Shown here: positions 1 to 40,300 of the stretch, in pieces
How positions within the stretch are numbered: the first letter of the stretch is position 1
Layout: the number at the start of each line of letters is the position of its first letter
Assembly (NCBI GenBank): GCA_035041965.1
Contig: JAPYMA010000840.1
Location: 62,001-126,000, forward strand
Length of the DNA: 64,000 nucleotides
Source: Anisakis pegreffii
Taxonomy: Eukaryota > Nematoda > Chromadorea > Rhabditida > Anisakidae
Direction of reading: 5' to 3'
Notes under the pieces: generated by a model
Told to the model about the DNA's origin: nothing
Databases searched by the model: none
The model's input: the letters and a program-made list of their open reading frames with translations, nothing else
Program-made: the position numbers and the translations under genes

Positions 1-501
1 CCTGACAATCGGAGTTATAATGCTTCGAATTACTTCAGGAGGGATAATCAGTATCGAAACAGACATTCTAGTCCAGACAGGAGTAGCATACACGAACAAA
101 ATAGATATCAGGACTGCCACGACAACAGGAATAGTCATCGAACTCGCCCATTTTATGCCACTAACATCGGAAGACAATTACAAAGATACGAATGAAATTA
201 TGACACTAGACCGTACTGCACATACTGTAAGAAGGTAGGCCATTTGACATAGAACTGCTATAAGAGGAATACTCCATCCGACCTACTTCCCACTAGAAAC
301 CCAACTCATCCTCAGGCACATACAAGATTCCCTGCCCACTCCAATTACACTGGTGGTGTAGGTCGAGATTATCCTAATGCAGTACACTCTCCAGATATCA
401 ACTACGTCAGCTCATCAACAAGTGATGCCATTGTAAACATTGCACTTTTCGAATTCCCAAAATATGCAATGAAAGGATCAGATCAAAAGATAAATGCATG
501 A
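1..501 (+). pseudogene. Decayed retroelement Gag nucleocapsid fragment
   Basis: Frame 1 from base 1 reads as an Arg/Asn/His-rich stretch followed by a retroviral-type zinc knuckle with CX2CX4HX4C spacing. The cysteine codons are at 217, 226 and 256 and the histidine codon at 241. This is the usual arrangement at the C terminus of Gag in LTR retrotransposons. The frame is broken by a TGA at 193-195 and by a TAG at 250-252 inside the knuckle, and it ends at 499-501, so the copy is dead. The left end is cut by the window edge. Its tail runs directly into a repeat block that recurs three more times before 4340, so it probably belongs to the same element family. Gypsy or BEL/Pao class cannot be decided because no polymerase region is visible. 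Confidence 0.65.
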
Positions 502-1363
502 GAAAGGCAACATTTTTGTTGCATGTTTATGAAAAGATACATACCCAGCTAAAATGCATGCCTACAGTCAAAACAAAGGCATTATCTGAAAGCTAAAAGC
601 ATCAGCAGATGACCTTATCTACGAATACCATCTTGCAGGAGCATGGGAAAGATGGAGCAATGGATGAGCTTAAAAAGCAACAAGAAGACTGGAGAGAGGA
701 GACGAGTTTCATTGTGGCAAGCGTATCAAAGCTTGATTGGTCGTACTTCTGCGTTATTCAAATTGTGTTATTCAAAACATCAACTCCATCAACGTAACAA
801 GTAATGATACAATTTCACAACTACGAGAGCAATTGGGTGTCACCAGCCAAGGATAGCATTATAATTATAGGTGATTTTCAGTCACTGCGCAGATCCCACA
901 CTTGGAAGACGTATTCAGGTGAGGTGGTTAAAGAAACGCCAATCGTCGACTGTCACCTACGAGAAAACAATTAATGAATGAAATAGTGAATTATGCGTAA
1001 TATTCATTTGATTCAAAGTGTAAACATAGCATTTTCAGAATTCTCAAAACACCAGTTTGATGAAAGGTGCAAATCAAAACATAAAAGATGAACAAATGAG
1101 GAATGCAACATCTTTGTTGTATATTCAGATAAAATGCATGCTAATAGCCAAAACAAAGGTTACAAATATGATCTTTTAGGAATGTGAGAAAGGAAGGCGA
1201 GACAGTGGGCATGAAAGAAGACAATCGTATCAACAGAAGAGGAGTCGGATAATCTGTGAAAGCTCGACCGTCATAATCAGTCGAAGATAACGTCAGCCAG
1301 GAGTGGCCATCAAAGTATTGAATTCATGTTTTAACAATTAATTAAAGTTTCAACGCGTATTGC

Positions 1364-2633
1364 ACCGACTATCAGCTTGATAAAAAAGGGGGTGACTTTT
1401 AACTGATAGAAGGTGGACTGAATCAGTAAAGGCCCAATGTTCCCCCTTAGTTGATAGTAGACAAAATGAAAGGCAAAGGAAGGGATAAGTAAAACAATGT
1501 GCCGAAATAAAAACAATCAAAAAGGAAGAACAATAGAATTGATAATATAGACAGGATAAAGAAAAGTTAAACGTGTAAATCGAACGTGTCTGGAGCGTCG
1601 AGAATTCCACTGCGACGAATAGAATCGAATGAACACTTTTGAACCAAACGTATCCGGAGCGTTGGGACTCGAACACGTGTAGAATCGAATGAACACTTTA
1701 TTTTCACAATATCGAACGTCAACAATTCCGTAGTCTAGCGATAAGCAACGACAGCAACAATACGATGAATTTGAGTTGCCAATTGTTTAGCGTAAAAATG
1801 ACCGTACAATTGAAATTACTAACGGTGATCGAAGCAGGGGACGGAAACGAAAAAAAATTAAATGATAATAAATGATAGCAATAATATTGAATATTAGTTT
1901 AATATGATGATAATTTCTAATATTTTTTCTTTCTACATTAATTTCCTTCCTCACAAATGAACCGCCCTCATCCACCTCCACCGTTAGTAATCGAAGCAGG
2001 GGACGGAAAAGGAAGGCTACAGGTGAAGAAACTGAAATTATCAACCCTGTATTGTTCTACTATCAAACTATTAACCCTGTATTGTTCTAAATTATCAACC
2101 CTGTATTGTTCTACTATCAAACTATCAACCCTGTATTGTTCTAAATTATCAACCCTGTATTGTTCTAAATTATCAACCCTGTATTGTTCTAAACTGAAAT
2201 TATCAACCCTGTATTGTTCTACTCAAATTCATCGTATTGTTGCTGTCGTTGCTTATCGCTAAACTACGGAATTTTTGACGTTCGATGTTATGAAAATAAA
2301 GTGTTCATTCGAATCTACACGTGTTCGAGTCCCAACGTTCCAGATACGTTTGGTTCAAAAGTGTTCATTCGATTCTATTCGTCGCAGTGGAATTCTCGAC
2401 GCTCCAGACACGTTCGATTTACACGTTTAACTTTTCTTTGTCCCGTCTATATTATCAATTCTGTTGTTCTTCCTTTTTGGTTGTTTTTATTTCGGCACAT
2501 TGTTTTGCTTATCCCTTCCTTTGCCTTTCATTTCGTCAACTATCAACTAAGGGGGAACATTGGGCCTTTAGTGATTCAGTCCACCTTCTATCAGTTGAAA
2601 GTCACCCCCTCTTTTATCAAGCTGATAGTCGGT
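1364..2633. mobile_element. Foldback element with 413-bp terminal inverted repeats
   Basis: Bases 1364-1776 and 2221-2633 are inverted copies of each other, equal in length and nearly identical; even their conceptual translations match with only a few changes. The outer ends share ACCGACTATCAGCTTGATA. The 444-bp interior holds two copies of ATCGAAGCAGGGGACGGAAA (about 1828 and 1990) and a tandem array at 2030-2222. No transposase is encoded, so this is a non-autonomous foldback or long-TIR element. It sits between two of the dispersed repeat blocks, which suggests a later insertion. I found no convincing target-site duplication. The open frames over the arms are shadows of the repeat, not genes. 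Confidence 0.8.
2030..2222. repeat. Tandem array, about 23-30 bp unit, seven copies
   Basis: Seven copies of a unit with core CAACCCTGTATTGTTCT alternate with short spacers (AAATTAT or ACTATCAAACTAT). The array occupies the right half of the foldback element interior, next to its right arm. The repeated residues seen in a conceptual translation are only a by-product of the array. Confidence 0.85.
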
Positions 2634-4470
2634 ACATGCATTAAGATTATCAACAGTCAAGATTGGACTTTGATATTTCATTCATTGTATCACATATCCA
2701 CCGCCATTATTACATTGTTCAGCTCATTACTTAGAATAAATATAAACTAAAGTAATAATTTCTCAATCCTAAAGTTGTATTGCTTATTCAAAAATGTTCA
2801 CGTTATTATATGTTGTACCGTAAATGAACTGAGCATAATGTTCATTTGATTTAAATTAATAATTTATGATTCATCATAATGTTGTATTGCTATTTTTGAA
2901 AATGATCACATCATTATATAGCAAACATTGTAATTTTCGAATTCCCAAAAGACCACTTCGATGAAACGGTTCAAATCAGAGCACAAAGATGAACTTATAG
3001 GAAAGGCAACATATTTGTTGCATATTCAGATAAAATGCATGCCAACAGCCAAAACAAAGGCACTGCTTGGAAGCTGAGAAATTGGATCCTAAGATGTTAT
3101 CTACGATTATGATCACTCAGAAACGTGAGAAAAGGAGATGAAACGAAGACCATAAAAGAACGCAGTGGAGAAGCCGAATCAGTGAGGAGATCAGATCCCA
3201 GAAGTGCATCAGTCGTTCAATATAAGTGATACGCCAGCGATTGGCACCTCAACCGTTGTATTGAATCCATATTTGGTTTATGAAGTATTCATTGTAAATT
3301 AATATTGTTAATCTTAATAGGCCAGTGATTGGCACCCTAACTGTTATAATCAATTGAACTATATTCACCAGTATTGTACATTCAGAAGTATTCTTAATAA
3401 ATTGTAATTAATTATTCCTCCTGTGTCCAACCAACCACACATAATATTTACTATATTTTTGTAGTGTAATGTAACATCTTTCTATTTTTAACCATGCTTA
3501 TCGAATATTATCCTTATGCTGTTATCAATTTTATTTCGTCTTCATTCTATTTTTTGAAAATGAGGTAATCGGATAGGAAAGAAATGGCCTTATCGTGCCA
3601 TCTGGAGGCCATATGAATTCTATTCGTGCATGAATAATTTATGAAATCGTCATTTACTACTGTCATCATTTTTTTCTTTGATACATATTATTTTATTAGA
3701 TGTTCGCCCACAACGATTGTTTTGGTAACGTAATGTCATGCTAACGTGTTAATTATTGTAATGTATAATTATTGCGTGGTTTTAATTAAACAAGTTTGAG
3801 GTGGCGCCACAGCAGAAACATCGAGGGTATTGAATCAGTAAAGAGAATAGAATATTATTCGAATTTATTGTCTCCATGAAATGGAATCATAAGTGGTTTG
3901 TTTGTGTCGTCGAGAAATCGAGTATTATTGTTGCTTTGTCGTTATTCGGTGCTACTAAATGCACTAAAACGGGCGCTGCCTCGAATCTCCAAGAATTGGA
4001 ACCATAAATATTATCGATACTTTGTTGTTATTCGAGTCCAGGAAGTGGAATCATAAGTTGTTTGTGCTTGACTGTGTCGTCGAAAGCATGCTAATAGCTA
4101 AAACAAAGGCACTGTATGAAAGCTAAGAAATTGTATCATAAGATTTTATATACAAATATGATCTTTCAAGAATGTGAGAATGATCGAAGATATGAAACCC
4201 ACAGAATAAGGTGTTCGGGGAGCGAGAGCAATCAGAGAGGTCGGAATCTAAATCTACACTTATTTCATAGCCATTCAAATCAATGTGTTGATCAGCCAAC
4301 GATTGGCTTCTAAACTTATTGTGTTCTCAGTTAATCCATATCACATCCATATTCACTTAATTCTATTGTAATCGTCATTATCACGGATATTTACAGATAT
4401 GCATAATAAACGTCATTCAACCATTCATTCGTGACCCATCACACCGCACAAAACATTTGCTGATCTAGTG

Positions 4471-5912
4471 ATACAATTCAAACGAGCGCCACTGCTTCAA
4501 ATTGAGATACCTTTAAGAAATAAGCAATATCTCCTCATGTAACCAAAATGTTTGGTATTGAACAGTTGAATGAAGTTAAAACACCAAACAAACAATTCAG
4601 TTCATTCGAATGCTCTATAAATCATGTTTGGCATTACTGTTCGCATGCGTTCAGCCGATTCACTGTCCTCTCAGCTATGACGATTCGGATGGCTCACGCT
4701 TAATCGTAACAAACGCAGCAATGCAGTCTAATTTTTGGGTTGTTCAGAATGACCTTACGATCCAACTATGTGCTATAAGTAAATTTTGAAAAGTCACAAA
4801 CGAGGATCACTGAATTAAACCAAAGCATTTACTGTTGTCAATCCAATAGTTCATCAATCCCATCTACGGCTTCATTCAAAACACCGAAGATTTGTCCAAT
4901 TGTTTATGCTGAAATGTTGATTGTATTGTTCGTTTGGGCAAAGTTATTTTTGGGTGAAACTGATAATTGAGTAACAATAAAACGCAGTATAGGCAAGCAA
5001 CTATTGGGTTATAATAGTGAGTGTGAAACGCATTCGAATGTCTTGGCTTTTGACACTGATTCATCGATGAGAGCCCGAGCAAGTGGTCGTGATTCAGTTT
5101 GGTGAGACTCGACGGTTCGATGTCACCCTCTTGCTTTCACCTTTCTGAGTGCAACTTTTCATTGAAATTCCATCGGAAAAGCAGAACACAACCATTTATT
5201 TCATGCAATAACTCGAAAAAAACTTCAGTCACGTTCTTCCCGTGAAGTAAATTTTGATGAGACACGCACGCTCGATGAGATCTCGTTAGATGCGTGCGTC
5301 AAGGTCGGTCGCGCGCGCACCGATGGCGCGCATTCATTGGCAACGTGTGGAGAATATGCCGTGACGCTAAAGTTGTGTTCCGTTGCCAGTTTTTCGTTTA
5401 ATTTTGCGGTTATGCGGGGTTTTTGTTGAGGTGGGTGGAGGGGAGGGTGAGGATAGTGGAGGGGGTTGAGGAAGGAGGGGTGATACTTTATGTGGTAGGT
5501 TTTGATGGCGAGTTGAGTTCGGCATCATTTTGCGTTCGCAGTTGATTGTTAGTTGGTGTGCGTTTAATGGAAATTTGTTTAATATGGCCCGAAAATGCCA
5601 AAATGAATGCTTTTGTGATCTCCAGTCCTCTGTGTTGTTCAGCTGATTGTTAATGTTCGTCGTGAAATTTTTCTATCACCATTCAACAGCATCTTATCGG
5701 AATCTGTAACAGAATTCGCATAAACGTGTAGATTTCATTTGATTGACATCGAATAAAATGCCTCTTCGTGGCGTTTTTCGTGACTTTTTCGGTCAACTAA
5801 AAGTTTATTTCAGTTTTCCGTTCGTTCCTTAACTGTAGTTGTATCAATTTCAGTCGGAAACAATCGGAAGGCGAGGGCAGCTTTTCAGCACAAATAATCT
5901 CTTTCTGATGAA
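4471..5912. other. Upstream region of the remodeller gene
   Basis: I see no supported gene here. A strongly G-rich + strand tract lies at about 5416-5490, with several runs of three to five G. Two pyrimidine-rich 3' splice-like sites precede the first ATG of the following gene: one ending in CAG at 5853 and one ending in CAG at 5889. Either could accept a trans-spliced leader. The 5' UTR would then be about 25-60 bases. Confidence 0.4.
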
Positions 5913-33795
<27,883 letters not shown>

Positions 33796-36700
33796 GGAGT
33801 GAAATAAAAAATCGTTTTTGGTCGTCGACTCATCGATACATCATCTTGTTTCAATTAGTTTGTTTCTGAAAGCAATTTTTTGCTGCCGTTATTGTTGTCG
33901 AAAGTTGTTAGCGTGAAAGTACGATTGTAATAATGCATTTGTTTATGTATACGTGTGTATTATGTTTCTTGTTGATTGTTGTTGTTGTTTTCATGTTCAT
34001 TATTTTAAAAGTGATTAGGAGTTGTTTGACTTGATCAGTAGCATGTTGCACACTCACTCGCGCGTACAATTCATTCTTACTTCCCATTGATTTTCGTTTG
34101 TGACCAATATGAATCTATTGTTGTTGTTGTTGTTGTCTGTATTGTGCTGATTGCGTCTTTAACGTTGATGCAACTAATCACAACGTTCGTTTTCCATATT
34201 CCCATGTTTCAACATTCATTACTGATTGACATCTATTGACACTACTTCATTGACATCTTGCTCGTTCTACCAGCGCGTGATGATCTTCACATTCGTTTAA
34301 GAAAGTCAGTGCATTCATCACTGAGTCATTTCAAACTGTTGGTTGCTGCTCGACGAGAAACTACTCTGCAGGGGACTATCGCGTGATACCATCTTGAATA
34401 TTACGCTGAAAGGAAGAATTCGCGATTTTAACTCTAAAATTGGGCAGCCGAAATGCATTTTGTTGTCGCCCTACGAAACGGATTGAGCATTAATTGTTGG
34501 TAAGTGAGGGAGAGCACCAGCTCGACAGTTTCAGTTCGGTGATTCTTTTTCATTACGTGAGGTAACAGCCGACCTAATTCAGGTCTCTTAAAGTCTCTAG
34601 AACCTTCCAAAAAAAGTCATCTGATGTCGGCGGTCGACTACGACTATGTTTGCATAAGATGAAGGTATCTTGCTAATAATACGTTGTTCAAGTTACCATA
34701 GCGTCAAATGCATTCCGCGAGTAGCTAACTACTGTTCTTTTGTTCCTCATTCATTTTGTGACGATCTAATGAATCTGTTTCATTTTCCGTCAGAATTGTC
34801 CTCCTCATCACAAGTATTATTTATCATTCTCACAAATATTCATTCTGATAATCGTTGATTGTTTAAACTATTTTAGAATTTGTATGATGCGTTCTTTTTA
34901 GAGTATCGTTTATTTGGCAAACTCTAAAATAGACTTTTTTCGTGTTTTTATTGCGTCGTTATCTCGTGTACATAAAATAAAAGTATGGCTTCAGTCAGTT
35001 TTTGTTACGACGCATTTGAACACGACGATACATCACTGACAGCTTGCAATTTCATCCTTTTAACATCATTTCTTATAAACGCACAACCGTAGAGAGGACT
35101 GAAGGAATATACATTCATCTCCCACACGACCCTTGGAGGATGGAAGAACGAGGAGGAGAGGAAAGGGAAGCAGGTAAAAGTCCACTCCAACGTAGAACTT
35201 AGGAAAGTCTACTCGAAAATCCAGTTTTTCTTCATGAAAAAACACTCGACTAATTTCGCAACTGAGCACTAAGTCTGAGGCTGGGCCAAGTCTGAATCTG
35301 CCTGAAGCAAAAGTAAACAGCTCGGTTTTGTAGATCAATCCTGGCCTGCTTCAATGTGAATGCATTTCGGTTTCTGTAACAGTCATTTTTGGGGCCACAT
35401 GGTTTTGCCATTCCCCTCCCTCCTTGTCTCCTTGTCCTGGAAAAATTCTGGTTACATTGATTTGCACGTTTTCTTAATATTAGATATCACCTGAAGCATT
35501 TGTTGTTTGGGTGTAAAACACTTTGGTCATTCCCTCAGCGATCATCGTTCACTCTCGACCGAATTTTTTCCCTTGATATTTTTTAATACTTCCAATTTTC
35601 ATTGATGGAAAAAAATATCAATTGGGTGAAGGGAATTTTCATATGTTTGTACTTCCTGATGAAACGATGAAACACCGCAATCTAGTCTGATGCATCAGTT
35701 GGCTTTTCCTGCCCTTCCTGGCTGAAGCAATGAGGAGTTTAATTCCTAGTTTGGCGCGGGTCAGCAGTTTCAGAGTGACGCAGCTATATCGGTCTTATTT
35801 CGTTCAACGAGTCATGCTGCTCTAGAACAGTCTTACAGGAGCGTGACTCGAAAATATAAGATATCTCTAAAAATTGAGAAACGTTTCATTGTGATTAAAA
35901 GAAATTTTGCATTCTGGAAGCACTCACAATCAGAAGAGAAACTCTTCCATGGCAAAGAATTTGAATTTCATCTTCATTCACAATCAGCGAAATTTTCCAT
36001 ATGAACTGAAATTTTGTTGAAATAATCGAAATAAAATGTGTCGAAAATTTGAATTTATGATAAAAATTCAAAATTCGTTTCCATTATCATTCTCAAAGCA
36101 TGATGCAGTTGATGAATGCAGAGCCTCAAAATGCTTTGGGGATCGAATTTCCATATAACAGAATATTTTCATTTGAATATGCACATATGAGATTTTGATA
36201 ATTTTGAATATTATTCATGACTTAGCATTCTTTTGGAAGCGATAAAATGGAGGAAAGGGTCGATCATTCATTCGTTGTTCTACCGATTGGGTTAGTTGGA
36301 TGCTCTTTTCTTGGAATGTTTTTTGGTGGAACGCTCGCTCGATTCTTCGATGAGTGAGGAGCCTTGTGTTGGAACGTCGTTGGAATCGTAGTGAGTAGGG
36401 ATGGATACTACGCAGTTTTTATTTCTTTATGCTAAGAGACGTAACCAAGAGATGTTTATTTCGTCTTGGTTGGTTACGAGATATTTGTGAATTGATGTGA
36501 AAAGAATGTGAAGAATACGATAAAATTTAGATTGCGCGACACATATTGTGCCTTATAGCAGACAACAACAATAATGAGGAACAAGCATGTTAGTGATGCG
36601 TTCAATTGGAAACTGATAGTTCCATTGTGATTTGTTATTCAATATAGAATAGGAAAACACTCGAGAATGTTTCATTGGAACACTGCATTCTGTTGTTTAA

Positions 36701-37305
36701 TTATCTTTTGAACGTCGTCTTAGTGATGAAAATCTTCAAGAGCTCATTGAATGTAAGAAGTGAACAATGATTTCGTACAATTGCAATAGCAATTATTAAC
36801 TGAAACTGAAAACTTAGAAGCAGTGCAGTGAATTTGATTTGAATGAGTTGCACATTGAATTGGCGTTGTTGTATTGAAAATGATGGATGTTCATAACTTA
36901 TAAAGGTACCAATAACGTTACAACGTGGACAGAAGACACCGCTCAAGAATACAGCAATTGATCGCTTCAGGGGATCGGGTCAGCGTTCGCAAGCGGAAAT
37001 AGCAAATTTCAAAAAAGTGAATTGAACACGTCAAGTCAAGCTTGTTCAGTACATCTTCTTTTACACACGTATTGGCCACGCAGTACATTCGCTGAAAAAA
37101 ACATTCAAAAAATTCGCCATCTTATGGGAAGTAGTCATGATATATGTGACAGATGAGACTATCAAACAACTGGATAGAGAAAAGTAAATGAAACGTTACG
37201 AGGCATTCACGGTTCCATTCCAAATATTTATGAATTTAAAGTGAAATTGTTTCATTGAACGAATAAAAACCCTTACTAACTACGTGCTAAAAAACTAAAG
37301 ATTTA
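33796..37305. other. Intergenic region
   Basis: I found no recognisable gene on either strand. The 3' UTR of ssl-1 must lie at the left end. A minus-strand open frame of 90 codons at 35066-35338 has no familiar motif and no exon-like neighbours. The stretch 36900-37020 has a slightly higher GC content and could hold 5' non-coding exon sequence for the hexokinase downstream. Confidence 0.4.
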
Positions 37306-40300
37306 ATGTCATTGAAGATACAAGAAATCTGCACACCTTTCGTGTTATCAAATACAGACCTCAAGCATGTTATGGACGAAATGATGACCAGCATTAAGAA
37401 GGGTCTAAGTGACCAACCCGGTATTGCGTTATCCATCACAAATTTCTTCTCTTCTCTAATGAAACTGCACTTTGCTCGTAGTTTTTTGGTGTATTTTTAC
37501 CGAAGTCCTTTTCGATCGAACATATCATTGTTTCTTCGAGTCAACATGAAGATTTGTTCTTGAGAAGTGAAAAAATTAGTGCGTTCGCATTAATTTTTTC
37601 GTTGATTTCAAGCTAAAACACGATGAAGTTAGGCAATGAAACATCACGAATGCACAAATTTGTTATTCGAGTGAAATTGGAACAGTCATCTCTTTCCTAG
37701 ATTGAAATTTCGGAATGAAACGGGCGGCTAAATTGATAGAAGCATTCATGAATTCACCATATCACGTCTGTGCAGTTAATCAACCGACTAACTACTGAAA
37801 CGATACTTTATATTCACGAAGGAGGATTTGATAAGTTTAGGTGTAACGTCGTCGCTGAAGATGTTGCCATCGTATGTGCGTGCAGTACCGAACGGTACGG
37901 AACGTGGTGACTTTTTGGCACTGGATTTAGGTGGTACCAACTTCCGAGTGCTTTTGATCAAGCTGAGTGGTACCGAAGCGGAAATGACTGGTAAAATATA
38001 TCGTGTTCCTGAATGTAAAATGAAGGGAACTGGTGTCGAGGTTAGGCAGTTCACTCTGAACAGAAAACTGAATTGCGTACAAATATATTGCACTCTATTG
38101 CTTTCGTTTATCATAATGTAATGAAATATAATTAGTTGATTGAACATAATGATTTCCAAAAATTTTCGTTGACTGTAACAGTGAACAATGTTATTTCGAA
38201 AAAAATTCATACAATATTCTTCAATCTTTATGCTCAGAGCATTGACATTTAAAAACACAAAACGTTCGCTTAGACTTATGCTCAATGCGTAATTTTTGAG
38301 CAGTTGCATTATTGAGAAATTGCATAATTTATAATTCGCGGAAGAGATGCGTTAAAATAAGCGGGCAACGAAAATTTGCAGTTATTCGATCATATCGCCG
38401 CGTGTTTGGCCAATTTTATGGAGGAGAATGGTTTGAAAGGTGCCGAAAAGCTTCCACTTGGATTCACTTTTTCATTTCCGGTCAATCAAGAAGGTCTTGA
38501 TGTGGGCAAACTTATTCACTGGTCGAAAGGTTTCAACGCAACTGGAGTTCAAGGTCAAGACGTTGTGAAGCTTCTTAAAGAAGCGTGTGCGAGACGTGGT
38601 GTAAGTTCACCAAATCAGTCATCCTCAATCATTGATCTGGTATCAAGCGCTCAACTAATGACCGCTTTTGCGTGATCGAAATTGATAGACTATTGCTCGT
38701 TGTGTGGTTGGGAGGTGCAGCGACCGATTTCGACTTGATACTTCAACTCGCACGATTCATTCTAGGTCAGATTATGAAACTAAATATGAGAATAATTTTA
38801 GGATATGGACATCGATGTGGTTGCGATTCTTAACGATACGGTCGGAACACTTTTGGCGTGTGCTTTCAAAGAGAATTCATGTCAGATTGGTGTAATTCTC
38901 GGTACTGGCACGAATGCGTGTTACATGGAGAAATTGAGTAATTGCCCAAAATTAAGAAAACTCCATCTGGAAAAGGACAATTTCCCAAAAGAGGTACGTT
39001 TGGTGATGGTATATCTGAAATTTTTGATTGAATTCAACGATGAATTGGACAAAGAATGTCAGTCGAAATTTCTCGTAAGAAGAATGAATGCAACTTGTCG
39101 CGTAATGCCTCGGAAATAAGTTTAAAGTGAATGGAATTTGCAGGAATTCATTACCAAAAAAAAGCAAAAAATCTCATGATCAAGAAACCTTTTGAAAAAT
39201 GAACACAAGCAATAGTGCGAACTTCTTTGCTTTTGCAATTACTTCGCAACGAAGATTAATTCATATTGAGGGCTGAGTTCTATCGTTCCAAGTCAAATAA
39301 CAATAGGATTCATTCGCTATGCTCTTTGAATTGCCGTGATCATTTCGAGATGATGTGAGTGATAATTTTAAAGATGATAATCAACATGGAATGGGGTGCG
39401 TTTGGTGACGATGGTGGTTTAGACTTCATTCGCACACCTTACGACGCAGCAGTTGACGAAGCTACTGTCAATCCTGGTCTACATCTGTAAGTTTCAAAAT
39501 TCTCAGTACGTCCAAACACATCAGCTGTTCCTTACTGGAATCCGATTTAACAGTTCCATCTAGGTACAATTCCATCTGATTGTCTGCTTATATGCTATAC
39601 TTATAGGTTTGGATACACATTTAGTGATCTTGACCATCACTATGCCAGAAGTATTCATTATGCTAACAGGTTTTTAGTGATACCCTAAATCAAGGGTCCT
39701 CATATTGAGAGGGGGGGGGGAGGGGAATTACCCATTTCTGGGTAATTTGGGAGTATCAAAGGGGTAATGCAGGAGATCTGGAAATTATTTCCGACGTTAT
39801 GCGTGGAAATAGTAAGTTATTGTAGCGGGAGGGTAGGGAAGAGGGTTATAACGGCCTGCCAAACCACTGAAGGGAGTAACGGAGCACTCAAGCGTGGGGA
39901 CCACTGCCCTAAATGATGAGTAAGTTACCGATGCCTTGTCATTAACATCAACTAAAGATTGATCATGATTTATTAGAAAAGTAGTGTGGAAGATGGTTTA
40001 GTTCACTTTCAAGTGATTTATTTAAGTTTCGAGAAGATGATCTCGGGTATGTATATGGGTGAGTTGGTACGGCTTGTTCTTGAGCATCTCGCGAAGCAGA
40101 GACTGGTGTTCGATGGCGATACCACAGCGATTTCGCAAGCGAACGTTTTCCCAACCAAATACGTCTCCGAAATCGAAGGGTTATTAATTGTTTCATCGGC
40201 GGCGCTATTTGACAAACACCGATCTAATAGCTGCATACATGATCCAAAGAGAAAGATATCTGAATTTGTTGTCCATTTGCTCATTTGTCAATTGTGGATC

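Larger units (their letters stand above)
430..4470 (+). repeat. Four diverged copies of a retroelement-derived repeat block
   Basis: The same ordered motifs occur in four places: about 430-860, 1020-1330, 2926-3290 and 4087-4340. In order they are a TTTTCGAATTCCCAAAA-like string (absent from the last copy), a GGCAACATxTTTGTTGCAT palindrome (also absent there), AAAATGCATGCxxACAG or its variants followed by CCAAAACAAAGG, a GTGAGAA string, and a closing CAGCCAxxGATTGGC-like string. The third and fourth copies are followed by AT-rich tails with AATAAA-like signals and CCAxCCACACA or CACACCGCACA endings, as expected of LTR 3' parts. Within 3880-4090 two further segments are tandemly duplicated (TGGAATCATAAGTxGTTTG ... 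GTGTCGTCGA, about 130 bases apart). I read the region as solo-LTR and internal fragments of one retroelement family. No intact copy is present. Confidence 0.55.

Noticed and set aside
1331..2750. Open frames of 100-180 codons over the foldback arms
   Set aside because: The same peptides appear on opposite strands because the arms are inverted copies; they are AT-rich, Phe/Leu/Ser-heavy and lack any domain.
35066..35338. 90-codon minus-strand frame in the ssl-1 to hexokinase gap
   Set aside because: No recognisable motif, no splice-linked neighbours and composition like its surroundings.
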